From assembly GCF_016920785.2 (NCBI RefSeq), contig NW_024609836.1, positions 67,580,024-67,644,023 of the forward strand: DNA of 64,000 bases. The letters are read 5' to 3'. The stretch is from Ixodes scapularis. Taxonomy: Eukaryota; Arthropoda; Arachnida; Ixodida; Ixodidae. Positions 20,984 through 30,593 of this stretch are shown piece by piece. The notes beneath the pieces were generated by a model. That model had not been told where the DNA came from. It searched no databases and was given only the letters and a program-made list of their open reading frames with translations. The translations under genes were made by a program, and so were the position numbers. Positions within the stretch are counted from its first letter, which is position 1; the number at the start of each line of letters is the position of its first letter.

Positions 20984-23900
20984 TTAAAATTCTTTGAGGT
21001 TAGCAAGCCCCTCAAGAAGTGGCAACCATTCAGGCCAAGGTTGTTGGGCCTTATACACTTCCTTCATAAAGCACATTTGCTCTGCAAAATACTTGTGCAC
21101 AGGACGCAGATCGACGTCTGCATGACGCACGGCCATGCGACACCGCCACAAACTGTGAAGGCCCAGCAGCATGACCATGTCTAGAGGTACGCCCTCGTCC
21201 CCTTTAACAGGTAAAAAACGAATTCCATGCGGCGTAAGAGGCAGGTCCTTTTTGAGCGTTCTTTGCAGTACGTCCCAGAAAAACACTGCATCCCAGCAGT
21301 CTATAAAAACATGTTCAATTGTTTCCTGCTTTTTGCATAATATGCAGTTTTCGGTCCACGCAATAGGCACTCCCTTTTCGGCTAGCCATGCTTTGACAGG
21401 TAAGGTTTGGCTGTGCAACTTGAAAAAAAACGTTTTGGTTGAGGCGGGAATGACCATTCTTTTTACACGTTTTAATACGTCCTGCCCTGGGCCTTCACTG
21501 AAAAACATACGATACAAAGGAGTGGGAAAAATTAAATCATTAATGTCGTTTGTCAACCGTTTCCGCGAGACACCGCACAAGTATTCCAAAGAAAAGCGTG
21601 TTGTTAAAAACTGATAAGCACCAACGACCTCTTTTAGATAGCCGCGTACAGGACCACTGATGTCTATGCCAGACGACACAATGAACTCAGGGAGAGTGCT
21701 GCGCAGCCTCGCTTGAATGACAGTGCATAAAAAAGGATCTTTCTGGTCTCGAAGAAAAAAAAATCTGTTAACCAGCTGTCTCACAAACAAATGGGAAAGT
21801 CCCAGACCGCCAACACTGACCCTTCGGAAAAGATTCGTTCGGCTCGTCCTCTCCCATACCGAGCTCCAAATAAAAACGGCAAATACACGATGAATGCGGT
21901 GAACGTTAATACGTGAACAATGCAACACCTGCAACACGTACCAAATCTTCGCAGCAAGAAATGTGTTACACACAGATGCACGCGCGAAAATTGATAAACC
22001 CTGGCCTCCCCACTTGTTCGCCTTCGCGCGCAAAGCCTCAGTCTCATCGCGCCAGTATTCGTCAGTGTTGCGATAGTGATTCAATGGTACCCCAAGATAC
22101 CGAGACGGCGAATCCGCCCACGTAATGCGTTCATAAACAGTCGGCGTGCAAGGCCAATCGCCGTGCCAAAGACCCACACACTTTTCAAAGTTAACAGAAC
22201 TGCACGTATGGTCGCAAAACGTTTCTGTTAACTCTACGGCTTTCTTTACACTGTTTTTGTCGCTACAAAAAATTGCCACGTCATCCGCATATGACAAGAT
22301 GCGGACTTCAACAGTTTGTAACTTAAAACCTTGAATACAACTACTATGAATAACGCTTAAACAAAACGGTTCGAGAAAAATACAAAAAAGCAAGGGCGAA
22401 ATCGGACAGCCTTGTCTCACGGAAGAAAGGAGAGGAACGCGTTCAGTCACACATTTGTTCACCACAAGTCGAGTGGCGCAATTTTTGTACGCCATACGTA
22501 TACCATCACACAAAACTGCCCCTACATTTACATGATCTAAAATAGCAAAAAGGACTTGATGGGACACCCGGTCAAAGGCCTTTTCCAGGTCGACTTGTAA
22601 CATTGCCACTCTTTTTTCCATAGTGTCGCAACATTCCAAAATACTTCGTGCAACGTGCACGTTCGTTACAATACTCCTTCCCTTTATACCACACGTCTGG
22701 TGCGGGCCGACGATAATGCTAATGACACTTTGTAATCGTTCCGCTAACACTTTCATGAAAATCTTGTAGTCTACATTGGTCAGTGTGATAGGGCGGTAAG
22801 AACCAACGGAACGGAGTTTCAAGCGGTCTTCAGTTTTGGGAATAAAAATTGTGTGTGTGCACAAAAACGACGGGGGCAAAACATTAAGAGTATACGCTTC
22901 GGTAAACACACAGTGCAAAAACGGGGCAAGCTGATCTTTGAAAGCTTTGTAAAATTCTGCTCCTAAACCATCAGGGCCGGGTGACTTTCCCGGTTTTAAG
23001 TTGTCGATGGCTTTTTCTACTTCCCACAACATTATAGGTTGTTCTAACTTTTCTTTTAGTTCGTCTGCCAGCTTCGGCATTAACGGCAAATAAGAACTCC
23101 GAAACCCGTTCTTTTTAGGCTCACGATAGCTGAACAATTCTTTATAGTACTCAACAAACGCGCGTTGTATGTTCACGTTATCGCTCGTCAGAACCCCCTG
23201 ATACGAAATTTCCGTGATTTCATTTTGACTCGCATACTTTCTTTCAGCGCCTATCGCCCTTTTCGTGGGTAGCTCCCCAAGCGATAACCGGTTCCATCGC
23301 GCTCGCAGCATAGCCCCCTTGTATTCTTCAGTATCGAGAATTTCGAGGCGCTTTTTGATACTGATAATTTCATCCGAAAAAGAACCTGGCGATAGGCATT
23401 CTTCCAGCATCAACCTTTGAAGCAGGCTGTTTAACTCGCGCGTTTCTTTCTTTTCGTTATGCTTCATTAAGCTGGAGCGCTCGATGGAAGTCAATTTTAT
23501 TTCCTGTTTAAACAGTTCCCATTTTACTCCAAATCCTTGCCCTTTTGCGCTCGCTGAATCTTCAAGATTTTTCCGGACTGCTTGTACAAAAACCTCGTCT
23601 TCAAGGAGTTTGCAATTAAATTTCCACAAGTCCCACGTGAACTTTTTAGGCGTATCTTTAGAGGAACAAACTAAAAAAGAAACAAGGCAATGATCACTGA
23701 ACGACACGTGATCAACGGCATATTGCTTGCACGCTCTTACAAGGTCGAGTGAGACATACGCTCTATCCAAGCGGGCATGACTTGCACCTTGGAAATGCGT
23801 GTACTTTAAACCCCTACCGCGGGACGCGCAGTGGGCAATGTCTTCTAAATCGCACCGCTGAAGCATGTCGCACAAAAACACGGTGCTCGCGTCCCGAAAC

Positions 23901-24382
23901 CTTACACTATTTGACCTATCCTGCGGCGCGCACACACAATTAAAATCGCCCAATAATATAACTAATCGATCAGTTTGAACGTACTTTTCAATAAACTCGA
24001 AAAAAAATAATCGTTCCTCCGTCTTAATAGGGGCATAGATGCACACCACGCGAAATTTGTAGTTGGTAATAATAAAATCGCACAAGACAAAGCGCCCCGA
24101 ATCACAACTAATGACTTGTTCGACGGTCCCGATAGATTTCTTTAGAAATAAAAGACAACCCCCCGACGTCCCCCTAGCGTGGCTGACGCACACGTCATAC
24201 CTCGCTTCAAAAAGCCGTACCATGTTCTCCGTCTGGGCCTCGCCTTCCATTTTCGTCTCCTGAACCGCGACGATATCCAGGTCATTCTCGATAAACAAGC
24301 GGTTTACCTGGTATTGGCGACGCCTGGCACAAAAGCCGCGCACGTTTAACGTGCCCACCCGTAAAGATCGTTCAAGGTTCAT
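20984..24382 (-). CDS. Element 2 ORF2: AP endonuclease and reverse transcriptase, 1,132 aa
   Basis: This polyprotein would nick the 5S target and reverse-transcribe the element RNA from the nick. The N-terminal endonuclease/exonuclease/phosphatase domain has LNVRG (12-16), QETK (41-44, catalytic Glu), GDFN (145-148) and SDH (229-231). The reverse transcriptase has GPHQTCGIKGR (559-569), VDLEKAFDRV (597-606), VRQGCPISPLLF (655-666) and YADD (698-701, catalytic Asp pair). A C-terminal motif C-x2-C-x8-H-x4-C lies at 1,013-1,029, as in L1- and Tx1-type proteins. There is no internal stop, and the ATG aligns with relatives. The assignment to the Tx1 group rests on overall domain character and site specificity and needs a tree. 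Confidence 0.93.
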   Translation of the reverse strand: MNLERSLRVGTLNVRGFCARRRQYQVNRLFIENDLDIVAVQETKMEGEAQTENMVRLFEARYDVCVSHARGTSGGCLLFLKKSIGTVEQVISCDSGRFVLCDFIITNYKFRVVCIYAPIKTEERLFFFEFIEKYVQTDRLVILLGDFNCVCAPQDRSNSVRFRDASTVFLCDMLQRCDLEDIAHCASRGRGLKYTHFQGASHARLDRAYVSLDLVRACKQYAVDHVSFSDHCLVSFLVCSSKDTPKKFTWDLWKFNCKLLEDEVFVQAVRKNLEDSASAKGQGFGVKWELFKQEIKLTSIERSSLMKHNEKKETRELNSLLQRLMLEECLSPGSFSDEIISIKKRLEILDTEEYKGAMLRARWNRLSLGELPTKRAIGAERKYASQNEITEISYQGVLTSDNVNIQRAFVEYYKELFSYREPKKNGFRSSYLPLMPKLADELKEKLEQPIMLWEVEKAIDNLKPGKSPGPDGLGAEFYKAFKDQLAPFLHCVFTEAYTLNVLPPSFLCTHTIFIPKTEDRLKLRSVGSYRPITLTNVDYKIFMKVLAERLQSVISIIVGPHQTCGIKGRSIVTNVHVARSILECCDTMEKRVAMLQVDLEKAFDRVSHQVLFAILDHVNVGAVLCDGIRMAYKNCATRLVVNKCVTERVPLLSSVRQGCPISPLLFCIFLEPFCLSVIHSSCIQGFKLQTVEVRILSYADDVAIFCSDKNSVKKAVELTETFCDHTCSSVNFEKCVGLWHGDWPCTPTVYERITWADSPSRYLGVPLNHYRNTDEYWRDETEALRAKANKWGGQGLSIFARASVCNTFLAAKIWYVLQVLHCSRINVHRIHRVFAVFIWSSVWERTSRTNLFRRVSVGGLGLSHLFVRQLVNRFFFLRDQKDPFLCTVIQARLRSTLPEFIVSSGIDISGPVRGYLKEVVGAYQFLTTRFSLEYLCGVSRKRLTNDINDLIFPTPLYRMFFSEGPGQDVLKRVKRMVIPASTKTFFFKLHSQTLPVKAWLAEKGVPIAWTENCILCKKQETIEHVFIDCWDAVFFWDVLQRTLKKDLPLTPHGIRFLPVKGDEGVPLDMVMLLGLHSLWRCRMAVRHADVDLRPVHKYFAEQMCFMKEVYKAQQPWPEWLPLLEGLANLKEF

Positions 24383-24508
24383 GAACGGTTGGAAGGGAGG
24401 CTAGACGGAGAACAAGGTAGGCTCGCAAAAAAAGCGCTTGTGCAAGAAAAAGCCAATGGAAACAAAAATACGGTTGACACTTGCATTGACGTTTAGGCCC
24501 GAAAAGAC

Positions 24509-25732
24509 TCACAGGGAGTCCTTCCTGCGACGATCGTCCGGCGGGACACGCGGCTTCGCCACGACACGACACTTCTTGATTCCTGGCACAGGCAACCCGC
24601 TGGCGGCCATTCCGCCGGTTGCAGCTGGTGCTGGCGCAGGGTCCCTCGGTCGCTTGAGAGTGGAGTCCATGTCTGTGTCCTGGCACTCTTCCACTCCGGC
24701 CTCGCTGTTTTGCACACCGGGATGGCCGGGCTTCGTTGCCGATGGACCGCATCCGGATATTGCTGGCTCATGGGGCAGGCGCTCCTTAGTGTCGTCGCTG
24801 GGCGTGACTTGCGCTTCGGATTTCTCCTCGGGGTTGCGCACGAAGGACGCTGCGTCAGGGTTGCCGTCGTCGTTGGGCGGGGGCGTACCACTAGGCTCCG
24901 TCGATGGCAGGGTGACGGGCGATGACCCTCCGACGGCTTCCTCTGCCTCCGCGTCGTCCATGACGTAGTCGGTGTTGTCCTCCGACTTGCGGTCACGGGC
25001 GATAGACGCGTAGGTTTTGACGCAGTCTTCTGCTGCGTGGCCGTACCGGTGGCAGTCCGTACAGCGAGGGACGCGGCAATCTCGCCGGATGTGGCCCGTA
25101 CGCCTGCACCTAAGGCACAGTGGGGCCCGTCCTGGCACAACGACGAGGACCTTGCAGCCTTCTAGGCGAATTTCGTGGGGGAGGCTGTCGACGGTACAAC
25201 CGTCCTTGAGAGTCAGGCGTACCGTTCGGGTGTTTGACTCGACCGCCTCGAAACCCTTTTCCCTGAAGAGGTCTCGCGTTACGTCAGTCACTTTGCCGTA
25301 CCGTTCCATCTCCTTTTTTACGTGACAGCTCGGCACGTCATAGGGCACCCAGTGCAGCTTGAGCCTGACTTCCACGTTGGCAGGGTCCATTACGAGGCAC
25401 CGCCCCCCTTTTACGGTTAGTTCTTTAGCGTCCACTAACCTCTGCTTTGCTGCAAGCGAAGCCAGCCGTAGCATCCAGACATGGTTCATCTGGTGCGGTC
25501 CCGCCGACACCAGATCTTTCAGCACTTGCAGCCGCAGCAGTTCGTCGCGGAAGTCTTGAATCCGGTATGGCCGGCCCTTTACGTCACAGTGCAGAATCAC
25601 ACAGTTCATGGCGATGTATCCATTCGGCAGGGGAGGCAAAATAATTTTGTACTCGTCAGGGTTTCCAGTGGCAGAATTAGCAGAAGTACCACGGCCAGAC
25701 GCGGCCGCTGTCACCGCTCCTACGGAGCTCAT
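24509..25732 (-). CDS. Element 2 ORF1: RRM-like and CCHC RNA-binding protein, 407 aa
   Basis: The start is taken at the ATG at 25,732 (MSSVGAVTAAASGRG), which aligns with the other elements; a GTG three codons upstream is in frame but unlikely. A conserved N-terminal block (GRPYRIQDFRDEL, QMNHVW) precedes an RRM-like segment (LKLHWVPYDVPSCHVKKEME). Two CCHC knuckles follow, CLRCRRTGHIRRDC and CTDCHRYGHAAEDC (about residues 206-237). An acidic/proline-rich tail ends in a basic cluster (PRVPPDDRRRK). The likely role is to coat element RNA and form the retrotransposition particle with ORF2. ORF2 lies in the same frame 126 bases downstream, after a TGA and a further TAG. Confidence 0.9.
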   Translation of the reverse strand: MSSVGAVTAAASGRGTSANSATGNPDEYKIILPPLPNGYIAMNCVILHCDVKGRPYRIQDFRDELLRLQVLKDLVSAGPHQMNHVWMLRLASLAAKQRLVDAKELTVKGGRCLVMDPANVEVRLKLHWVPYDVPSCHVKKEMERYGKVTDVTRDLFREKGFEAVESNTRTVRLTLKDGCTVDSLPHEIRLEGCKVLVVVPGRAPLCLRCRRTGHIRRDCRVPRCTDCHRYGHAAEDCVKTYASIARDRKSEDNTDYVMDDAEAEEAVGGSSPVTLPSTEPSGTPPPNDDGNPDAASFVRNPEEKSEAQVTPSDDTKERLPHEPAISGCGPSATKPGHPGVQNSEAGVEECQDTDMDSTLKRPRDPAPAPAATGGMAASGLPVPGIKKCRVVAKPRVPPDDRRRKDSL

Positions 25733-25773
25733 GATACACACGTCCTTTCGCTTCGGCGGCCGGAAATGGAATC

Positions 25774-25794
25774 CAGCGTGGTATGGCCGATGGC
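25774..25794 (-). rRNA. 5S rRNA 5'-terminal fragment upstream of element 2
   Basis: The first 21 bases of a 5S gene. The upstream block immediately to the right (25,795 onward) is doubled. Confidence 0.85.
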
Positions 25795-25881
25795 AGAATG
25801 GAGGCTACCAAAACGGAATAGGTAGATTGCAACGGGCGAAATGAAGGCTACCAAAAGGAAATAGGTAGATTGCAACGAAAG
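25792..25881 (-). repeat. Doubled 43-bp block directly upstream of a 5S start
   Basis: Two imperfect copies of a unit running from the first bases of the 5S gene to ...GGTAGATTGCAACG (plus strand) lie head to tail. Normal units have one. The same doubling occurs right of the 5S copies at 25,995 and 26,312 and upstream of elements 3 (from 31,832) and 4 (from 36,995). It duplicates about the first 40 bases of 5' flank, where polymerase III upstream elements would lie. Confidence 0.85.
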
Positions 25882-25994
25882 CGCTTTGCTTGTCTGGCCT
25901 TTCTCGTCCCATTCCTTAACGCTTATATTTTGATTAATCAAACAAAAAAAACAAAAAACAAAAAAAAAGCACCAGCGTATTTAAAAACAAATGT

Positions 25995-26112
25995 GCCATC
26001 AGCACTCCGTGTTCCCAGGTGGTCTCCCTCCCAAGTACTGACGGAGCCCGATGCTGCTTAGCTTCGGTGATCGGACGAGAACCGGCGCATTCAGCGTGGT
26101 ATGGCCGATGGC
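25995..26112 (-). rRNA. rrn5S: 5S rRNA gene, complete
   Basis: A complete 118-base gene. On the minus strand it starts GCCATCGGCCATACCACGC and ends GTGCTGATGGC, so the ends pair as helix I. Loop and box regions match eukaryotic 5S (CCGATCACCGAAGCTAAGCA; GGGAGGGAGACCACC). A T-rich stop (CATTTGTTTTT) follows. Its upstream block is doubled. Confidence 0.95.
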
Positions 26113-26311
26113 AGAATGGAGGCTACCAAAACGGAATAGGTAGATTGCAACGGGCGAAATGAAGGCTACCAAAACGGAATAGGTAGATTGCAACGAAAGC
26201 GCTTTGCTTGTCTGGCCTTTCTCGTCCCATTCCTTAACGCTTATATTTTGATTAATCAAACAAAAAAAAAAAAAAAAAAAAAAAAGCACCAGCGTATTTA
26301 AAAACAAATGT

Positions 26312-26429
26312 GCCATCAGCACTCCGTGTTCCCAGGTGGTCTCCCTCCCAAGTACTGACGGAGCCCGATGCTGCTTAGCTTCGGTGATCGGACGAGAACC
26401 GGCGCATTCAGCGTGGTATGGCCGATGGC
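26312..26429 (-). rRNA. rrn5S: 5S rRNA gene, complete
   Basis: Identical in the gene body to the copy at 25,995. The upstream block is doubled, and a long poly(A) tract (plus strand) lies in the spacer. Confidence 0.95.
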
Positions 26430-26628
26430 AGAATGGAGGCTACCAAAACGGAATAGGTAGATTGCAACGGGCGAAATGAAGGCTACCAAAAGGAAATAGG
26501 TAGATTGCAACGAAAGCGCTTTGCTTGTCTGGCCTTTCTCGTCCCATTCCTTAACGCTTATATTTTGATTAATCAAACAAAAAAAAAAAAAAAAAAAAAA
26601 AAGCACCAGCGTATTTAAAAACAAATGT

Positions 26629-26746
26629 GCCATCAGCACTCCGTGTTCCCAGGTGGTCTCCCTCCCAAGTACTGACGGAGCCCGATGCTGCTTAGCTTCG
26701 GTGATCGGACGAGAACCGGCGCATTCAGCGTGGTATGGCCGATGGC
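26629..26746 (-). rRNA. rrn5S: 5S rRNA gene, complete
   Basis: A complete gene with a single upstream block, unlike its two left neighbours. Confidence 0.95.
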
Positions 26747-26904
26747 AGAATGGAGGCTACCAAAACGGAATAGGTAGATTGCAACGAAAGCGCTTTGCTT
26801 GTCTGGCCTTTCTCGTCCCATTCCTTAACGCTTATATTTTGATTAATCAAACAAAAAAAAAAAAAACAAAAAAAAAAAGCACCAGCGTATTTAAAAACAA
26901 ATGT

Positions 26905-27019
26905 GCCATCAGCACTCCGTGTTCCCAGGTGGTCTCCCTCCCAAGTACTGACGGAGCCCGATGCTGCTTAGCTTCGGTGATCGGACGAGAACCGGCGCAT
27001 TCAGCGTGGTATGGCCGAT
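26905..27019 (-). rRNA. 5S rRNA gene missing its first three bases (element 3 inserted)
   Basis: Position +4 to the 3' end. The target duplication with the fragment at 31,816-31,834 is identical (GCGTGGTATGGCCGAT, plus strand). Confidence 0.9.
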
Positions 27020-27128
27020 TTTTTTTTTTTTTTCTTTATTGCCTGGTTTAAACAGAGCATGAAACACCAACACATACACTCAGAGCATTGCTAAAATCGC
27101 CGGCCACTCCTTGGCTGGCGCGGGTGGA

Positions 27129-30100
27129 TTAAAAAGGTTTTAAAGCAACCAGCTCGTCCAAAACAGGGAGCCATTCAGGCTGCTCCCTCTGCGCTTTGTA
27201 CATCGCCCTTATATGCACAACACTCTCCACGAAGTACTCTCGGACTGGACGCGCATCCACGTCCGCGTGACGCACAGCCATCCGCGTTCGCCAAATACTA
27301 TGGAGGCTCAAAACCATGAACATATCATAGGGCACGCTGCCGCTCTTGTCGACCGGAAGGAAACGAATGCCGCGGGGTGAAACAGGAAGATCCTTTTTTA
27401 AAGTGCGCTGAAGGATGTCCCAATGGAATATGGCATCCCAGCAGTCGAGGAATATATGTTCTACGGTTTCAGGTTTACGGCATAACAGGCAATTGGTCGT
27501 CCAGGGAACAAAAAGACCCCTTTCCTGAAGCCAGGTTTTAACGGGTAGCGTGCCGCTATGTAGCTGGAAAAAAAAACTCTTTGCGGACGGTCGAATCGGC
27601 ATTCTTTTGACCCTTTTCAGCACATCGCTACCAATGTCCGCACAGTACAATGAACGGTACAGAGGAACAGGCAAAACCGTGTCCACCAGGTCTTTGTACA
27701 AACGCTTTCGCGGCACCAAACTCAAATATTCTAATGAAAAGCGCACCTTCAGAAATCTAAAAGCCAAAACTACTTCACGCAGAAAACCTTGGATCCTCCC
27801 GCATTTCACATTGTCAGAAGACACAACAAATTCAGGCAATGCACTACTCAACCTTACTTGCACAACATTGCGTAGAAATGGATTTCTCAGGTCACGCAAA
27901 AAAATAAATCTAGATACCACCTGCCGTAAGAACAAATGAACCAGGCCTAGACCGCCACTTTTAACTGAACGAAACAGGTTTGTACGACTGGTGCGTTCCC
28001 ACACCGAACCCCAAACAAAGACCGCAAACACTCTATGGATTTTCTGAACACCGGCTCTCGACATGCACAACACCTGCAGCACATACCATATTTTAGCCAC
28101 AATAAACAAGTTACAGACCGTTGCGCGAGCAAACATCGAAAAACCGTGTCCCCCCCACTTAAGTGTCTTCGTTCGAGCCTGTTCCGCTTCGTCTCTCCAA
28201 TACTGTCTTGTGTCTTGGTAATGCTCGAGTGGCACCCCGAGATACTTAACAGGTGCACGAACCCACTGAACATTCTCAAAGACTGCTGGCTTGCTTTCCC
28301 AGCTACCGTGCCAAAATCCCAGGCACTTGCTCCAGTTAATGGTGCTTCCCGACAGCTTACAAAAACAAGCAGCTTCTTTGACAACCTCACGTATACTATC
28401 GGTGTCATCACAAAAAACGGCGATGTCATCCGCGTAAGAGAGAACCTTGACCTCACATGAGGTCAAGCGAAAGCCGCGTATTTTCTCGTTCTGAATAAGC
28501 TTTAAGCAAAACGGTTCTAGGTACATTGCGAACAACAAGGGTGACAACGGACACCCTTGCCTGACCGAGGACCGGACTTTAAAACTTTCGGTTACATTTT
28601 TGTTAACAATGACACTAGTAGAACACTCCGCGTAAGCCATTTTAACACCTTCTAAAAGCACTGAACCAACATTGGCATGTTCTAAGATGCAAAAAAGAAC
28701 CTCATGCGAGACACGGTCAAAAGCCTTTTCTAAGTCCAGCTGTAGCATAGCAACGCGGCCTTCAAGTGCGTCGCAACATTCTAGAATGCTTCTGGCCACG
28801 TGAATGTTGGTGGCTATCGTTCTTCCCTTGATGCCACATGTTTGATGGGGGCCTACAATTGTTGTTATTACAGCTTGCAGTCTCCTGGCCAAAACTTTCA
28901 TAACAATTTTATAATCAACGTTAGTCAGGCTAATCGGTCGATAAGCCCCTACCGATAATAGTTTTGAAGGTTCATCAGTTTTGGGTATCAGGACAATATG
29001 CGACCGTCGAAAAGACGGGGGCATTTGCTTTACCGCGTAAGCTTCCGTGACTACACGGTGCAGAGCCTCGGCCACCTCAACTTTAAACGCCTTGTAGAAG
29101 GCCGCGCCTAGGCCATCAGGCCCAGGGGACTTTCCTGGGCTTAGCTCATCGATAGCTCTTTCTATCTCACGGGTGGAAATCGGTGCCTCGAGACTAGTTT
29201 TCACTTCGTCATCCAACGTGGGCATCAGCGGAAGAAACACGCTTTGGAACCCTTCCTTGATATGTCTTCTCTTCCCCAGGAGATCACGATAATGCTCAAC
29301 AAAGGCACGTTCTATTATTTTCTTGTCATCGGTCACTGTATTTTTGTACTCTATTTCCTTTATCTCATTTTGTCGGGCGTATCTTTTTTCATCAGCAAGG
29401 GAGCGCCTGGTTGGTATTTCGCCCGCCCACAATCTTTCGGTGCGAGCTCTTATGACCGCGCCACGGTAACGTTCTGCGTCGATAAGCTCAAGTTGGCTTT
29501 TGACTTGTCTGATTTCCTTAGTCATCTTTCCTGGTTGCGTGCTTTCGGCGCTTAGCAGGAAATCTAATTGGCACTGGAGTTCCCTTTCATTTTGTGTTTC
29601 GCGATGTCGCAGAAAAGTTGCTCGCTCAATCGCGCTAATTTTAATTTTCTCTTTAAATTCCTCCCACGTAGCATGAAAGCTGCTAGCTTCAGCTGTAAGC
29701 ATTTTTTTTAAACTTTCATTAACACCCCTTACAAACGTTTCGTCTTGCAGGAGCTTGACATTAAATTTCCACAGGTCCCAGTTAAAGCGCGACTTCGTGA
29801 CTTTCGCACCCAATGTGACCATGACCATGCAGTGGTCGCTAAAAGAAATGTTTTTAACTTCGTAATTTTCAATCAACGGAACGAGACCCGCCGATAAGTA
29901 TACTCTGTCCAGCCTCGCGTGGCTTTCACCTTGAAAGTGCGTGAACTGAGGGAAATTAACGTTAGATAAAACATTCGCGGCGTCTTCCAGATTGAACTCT
30001 TGTACAACCGTGTTCAAAAAAAGCGCACTCTGATCGCGAACCGGCGAGTTTTGCACCCTGTCCTGTGGGGCACAAACACAATTAAAATCACCCATTAAAA

Positions 30101-30533
30101 TTACGAACCTTTCACAGTTAACGTAACGGGCAACGCGCTCAAAATACATGCGGCGGTCATTTTCTTGGTTAGGAGCGTACACGCATACTATCCGCCATTG
30201 GAACCCGGAAAAAGTAAAATCACAAACAATTAACCGACCAGTTTCGCAGACAATTACAGTTTCTTCTACTATACCCAAAGAATTCCTAAGAAATAAAGCA
30301 CAGCCTCCCGAAGTGCCAACGGAGTGGCACACGCATACATTGTAACGCGACCTGAAAGGTTGCACCATGCGACCCGTTTGCTCTTCGCTTTCAACCTTCG
30401 TTTCTTGGACAGCGAGGATGTCTAGATCGTTCTCTAGGCACAGGCGGCTTAGCTGATATTGCCGCCTCCTCGCTGCCAGGCCTCTAACGTTTAGCGTGGC
30501 CACGCGAAGGGCTGTTTTAAGTCGTACTGCCAT
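27129..30533 (-). CDS. Element 3 ORF2: AP endonuclease and reverse transcriptase, 1,134 aa
   Basis: Endonuclease motifs are LNVRG (14-18), QETK (43-46), GDFN (148-151) and SFSDHCM (near 232). The reverse transcriptase has GPHQTCGIKGR, QLDLEKAFDRV, VRQGCPLSPLLF and SYADDIAVFC (catalytic Asp pair near residue 702). The C-terminal C/H motif CLLCRKPETVEHIFLDC is near 1,015-1,031. The start ATG directly follows a TAG. No disabling lesion is seen, so target cutting and reverse transcription should be possible. The protein would act in the nucleus on 5S DNA. Confidence 0.93.
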   Translation of the reverse strand: MAVRLKTALRVATLNVRGLAARRRQYQLSRLCLENDLDILAVQETKVESEEQTGRMVQPFRSRYNVCVCHSVGTSGGCALFLRNSLGIVEETVIVCETGRLIVCDFTFSGFQWRIVCVYAPNQENDRRMYFERVARYVNCERFVILMGDFNCVCAPQDRVQNSPVRDQSALFLNTVVQEFNLEDAANVLSNVNFPQFTHFQGESHARLDRVYLSAGLVPLIENYEVKNISFSDHCMVMVTLGAKVTKSRFNWDLWKFNVKLLQDETFVRGVNESLKKMLTAEASSFHATWEEFKEKIKISAIERATFLRHRETQNERELQCQLDFLLSAESTQPGKMTKEIRQVKSQLELIDAERYRGAVIRARTERLWAGEIPTRRSLADEKRYARQNEIKEIEYKNTVTDDKKIIERAFVEHYRDLLGKRRHIKEGFQSVFLPLMPTLDDEVKTSLEAPISTREIERAIDELSPGKSPGPDGLGAAFYKAFKVEVAEALHRVVTEAYAVKQMPPSFRRSHIVLIPKTDEPSKLLSVGAYRPISLTNVDYKIVMKVLARRLQAVITTIVGPHQTCGIKGRTIATNIHVARSILECCDALEGRVAMLQLDLEKAFDRVSHEVLFCILEHANVGSVLLEGVKMAYAECSTSVIVNKNVTESFKVRSSVRQGCPLSPLLFAMYLEPFCLKLIQNEKIRGFRLTSCEVKVLSYADDIAVFCDDTDSIREVVKEAACFCKLSGSTINWSKCLGFWHGSWESKPAVFENVQWVRAPVKYLGVPLEHYQDTRQYWRDEAEQARTKTLKWGGHGFSMFARATVCNLFIVAKIWYVLQVLCMSRAGVQKIHRVFAVFVWGSVWERTSRTNLFRSVKSGGLGLVHLFLRQVVSRFIFLRDLRNPFLRNVVQVRLSSALPEFVVSSDNVKCGRIQGFLREVVLAFRFLKVRFSLEYLSLVPRKRLYKDLVDTVLPVPLYRSLYCADIGSDVLKRVKRMPIRPSAKSFFFQLHSGTLPVKTWLQERGLFVPWTTNCLLCRKPETVEHIFLDCWDAIFHWDILQRTLKKDLPVSPRGIRFLPVDKSGSVPYDMFMVLSLHSIWRTRMAVRHADVDARPVREYFVESVVHIRAMYKAQREQPEWLPVLDELVALKPF

Positions 30534-30593
30534 CTAGGAGCTAGGGCACACTCATCGCACGGTGCGTACCTTCGGTTTGCCGAGTCCTCGCGA

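Larger units (their letters stand above)
20876..25773 (-). mobile_element. Element 2: intact 5S-targeting Tx1-like retrotransposon
   Basis: About 4.9 kb with a 15-base poly(A) tail, AATAAAG at the 3' end and two uninterrupted reading frames. Insertion is at 5S +4 on the 3' side and after about +21 on the 5' side. The two copies of the target sequence differ at one base. With both proteins complete it may be autonomous. Confidence 0.92.
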
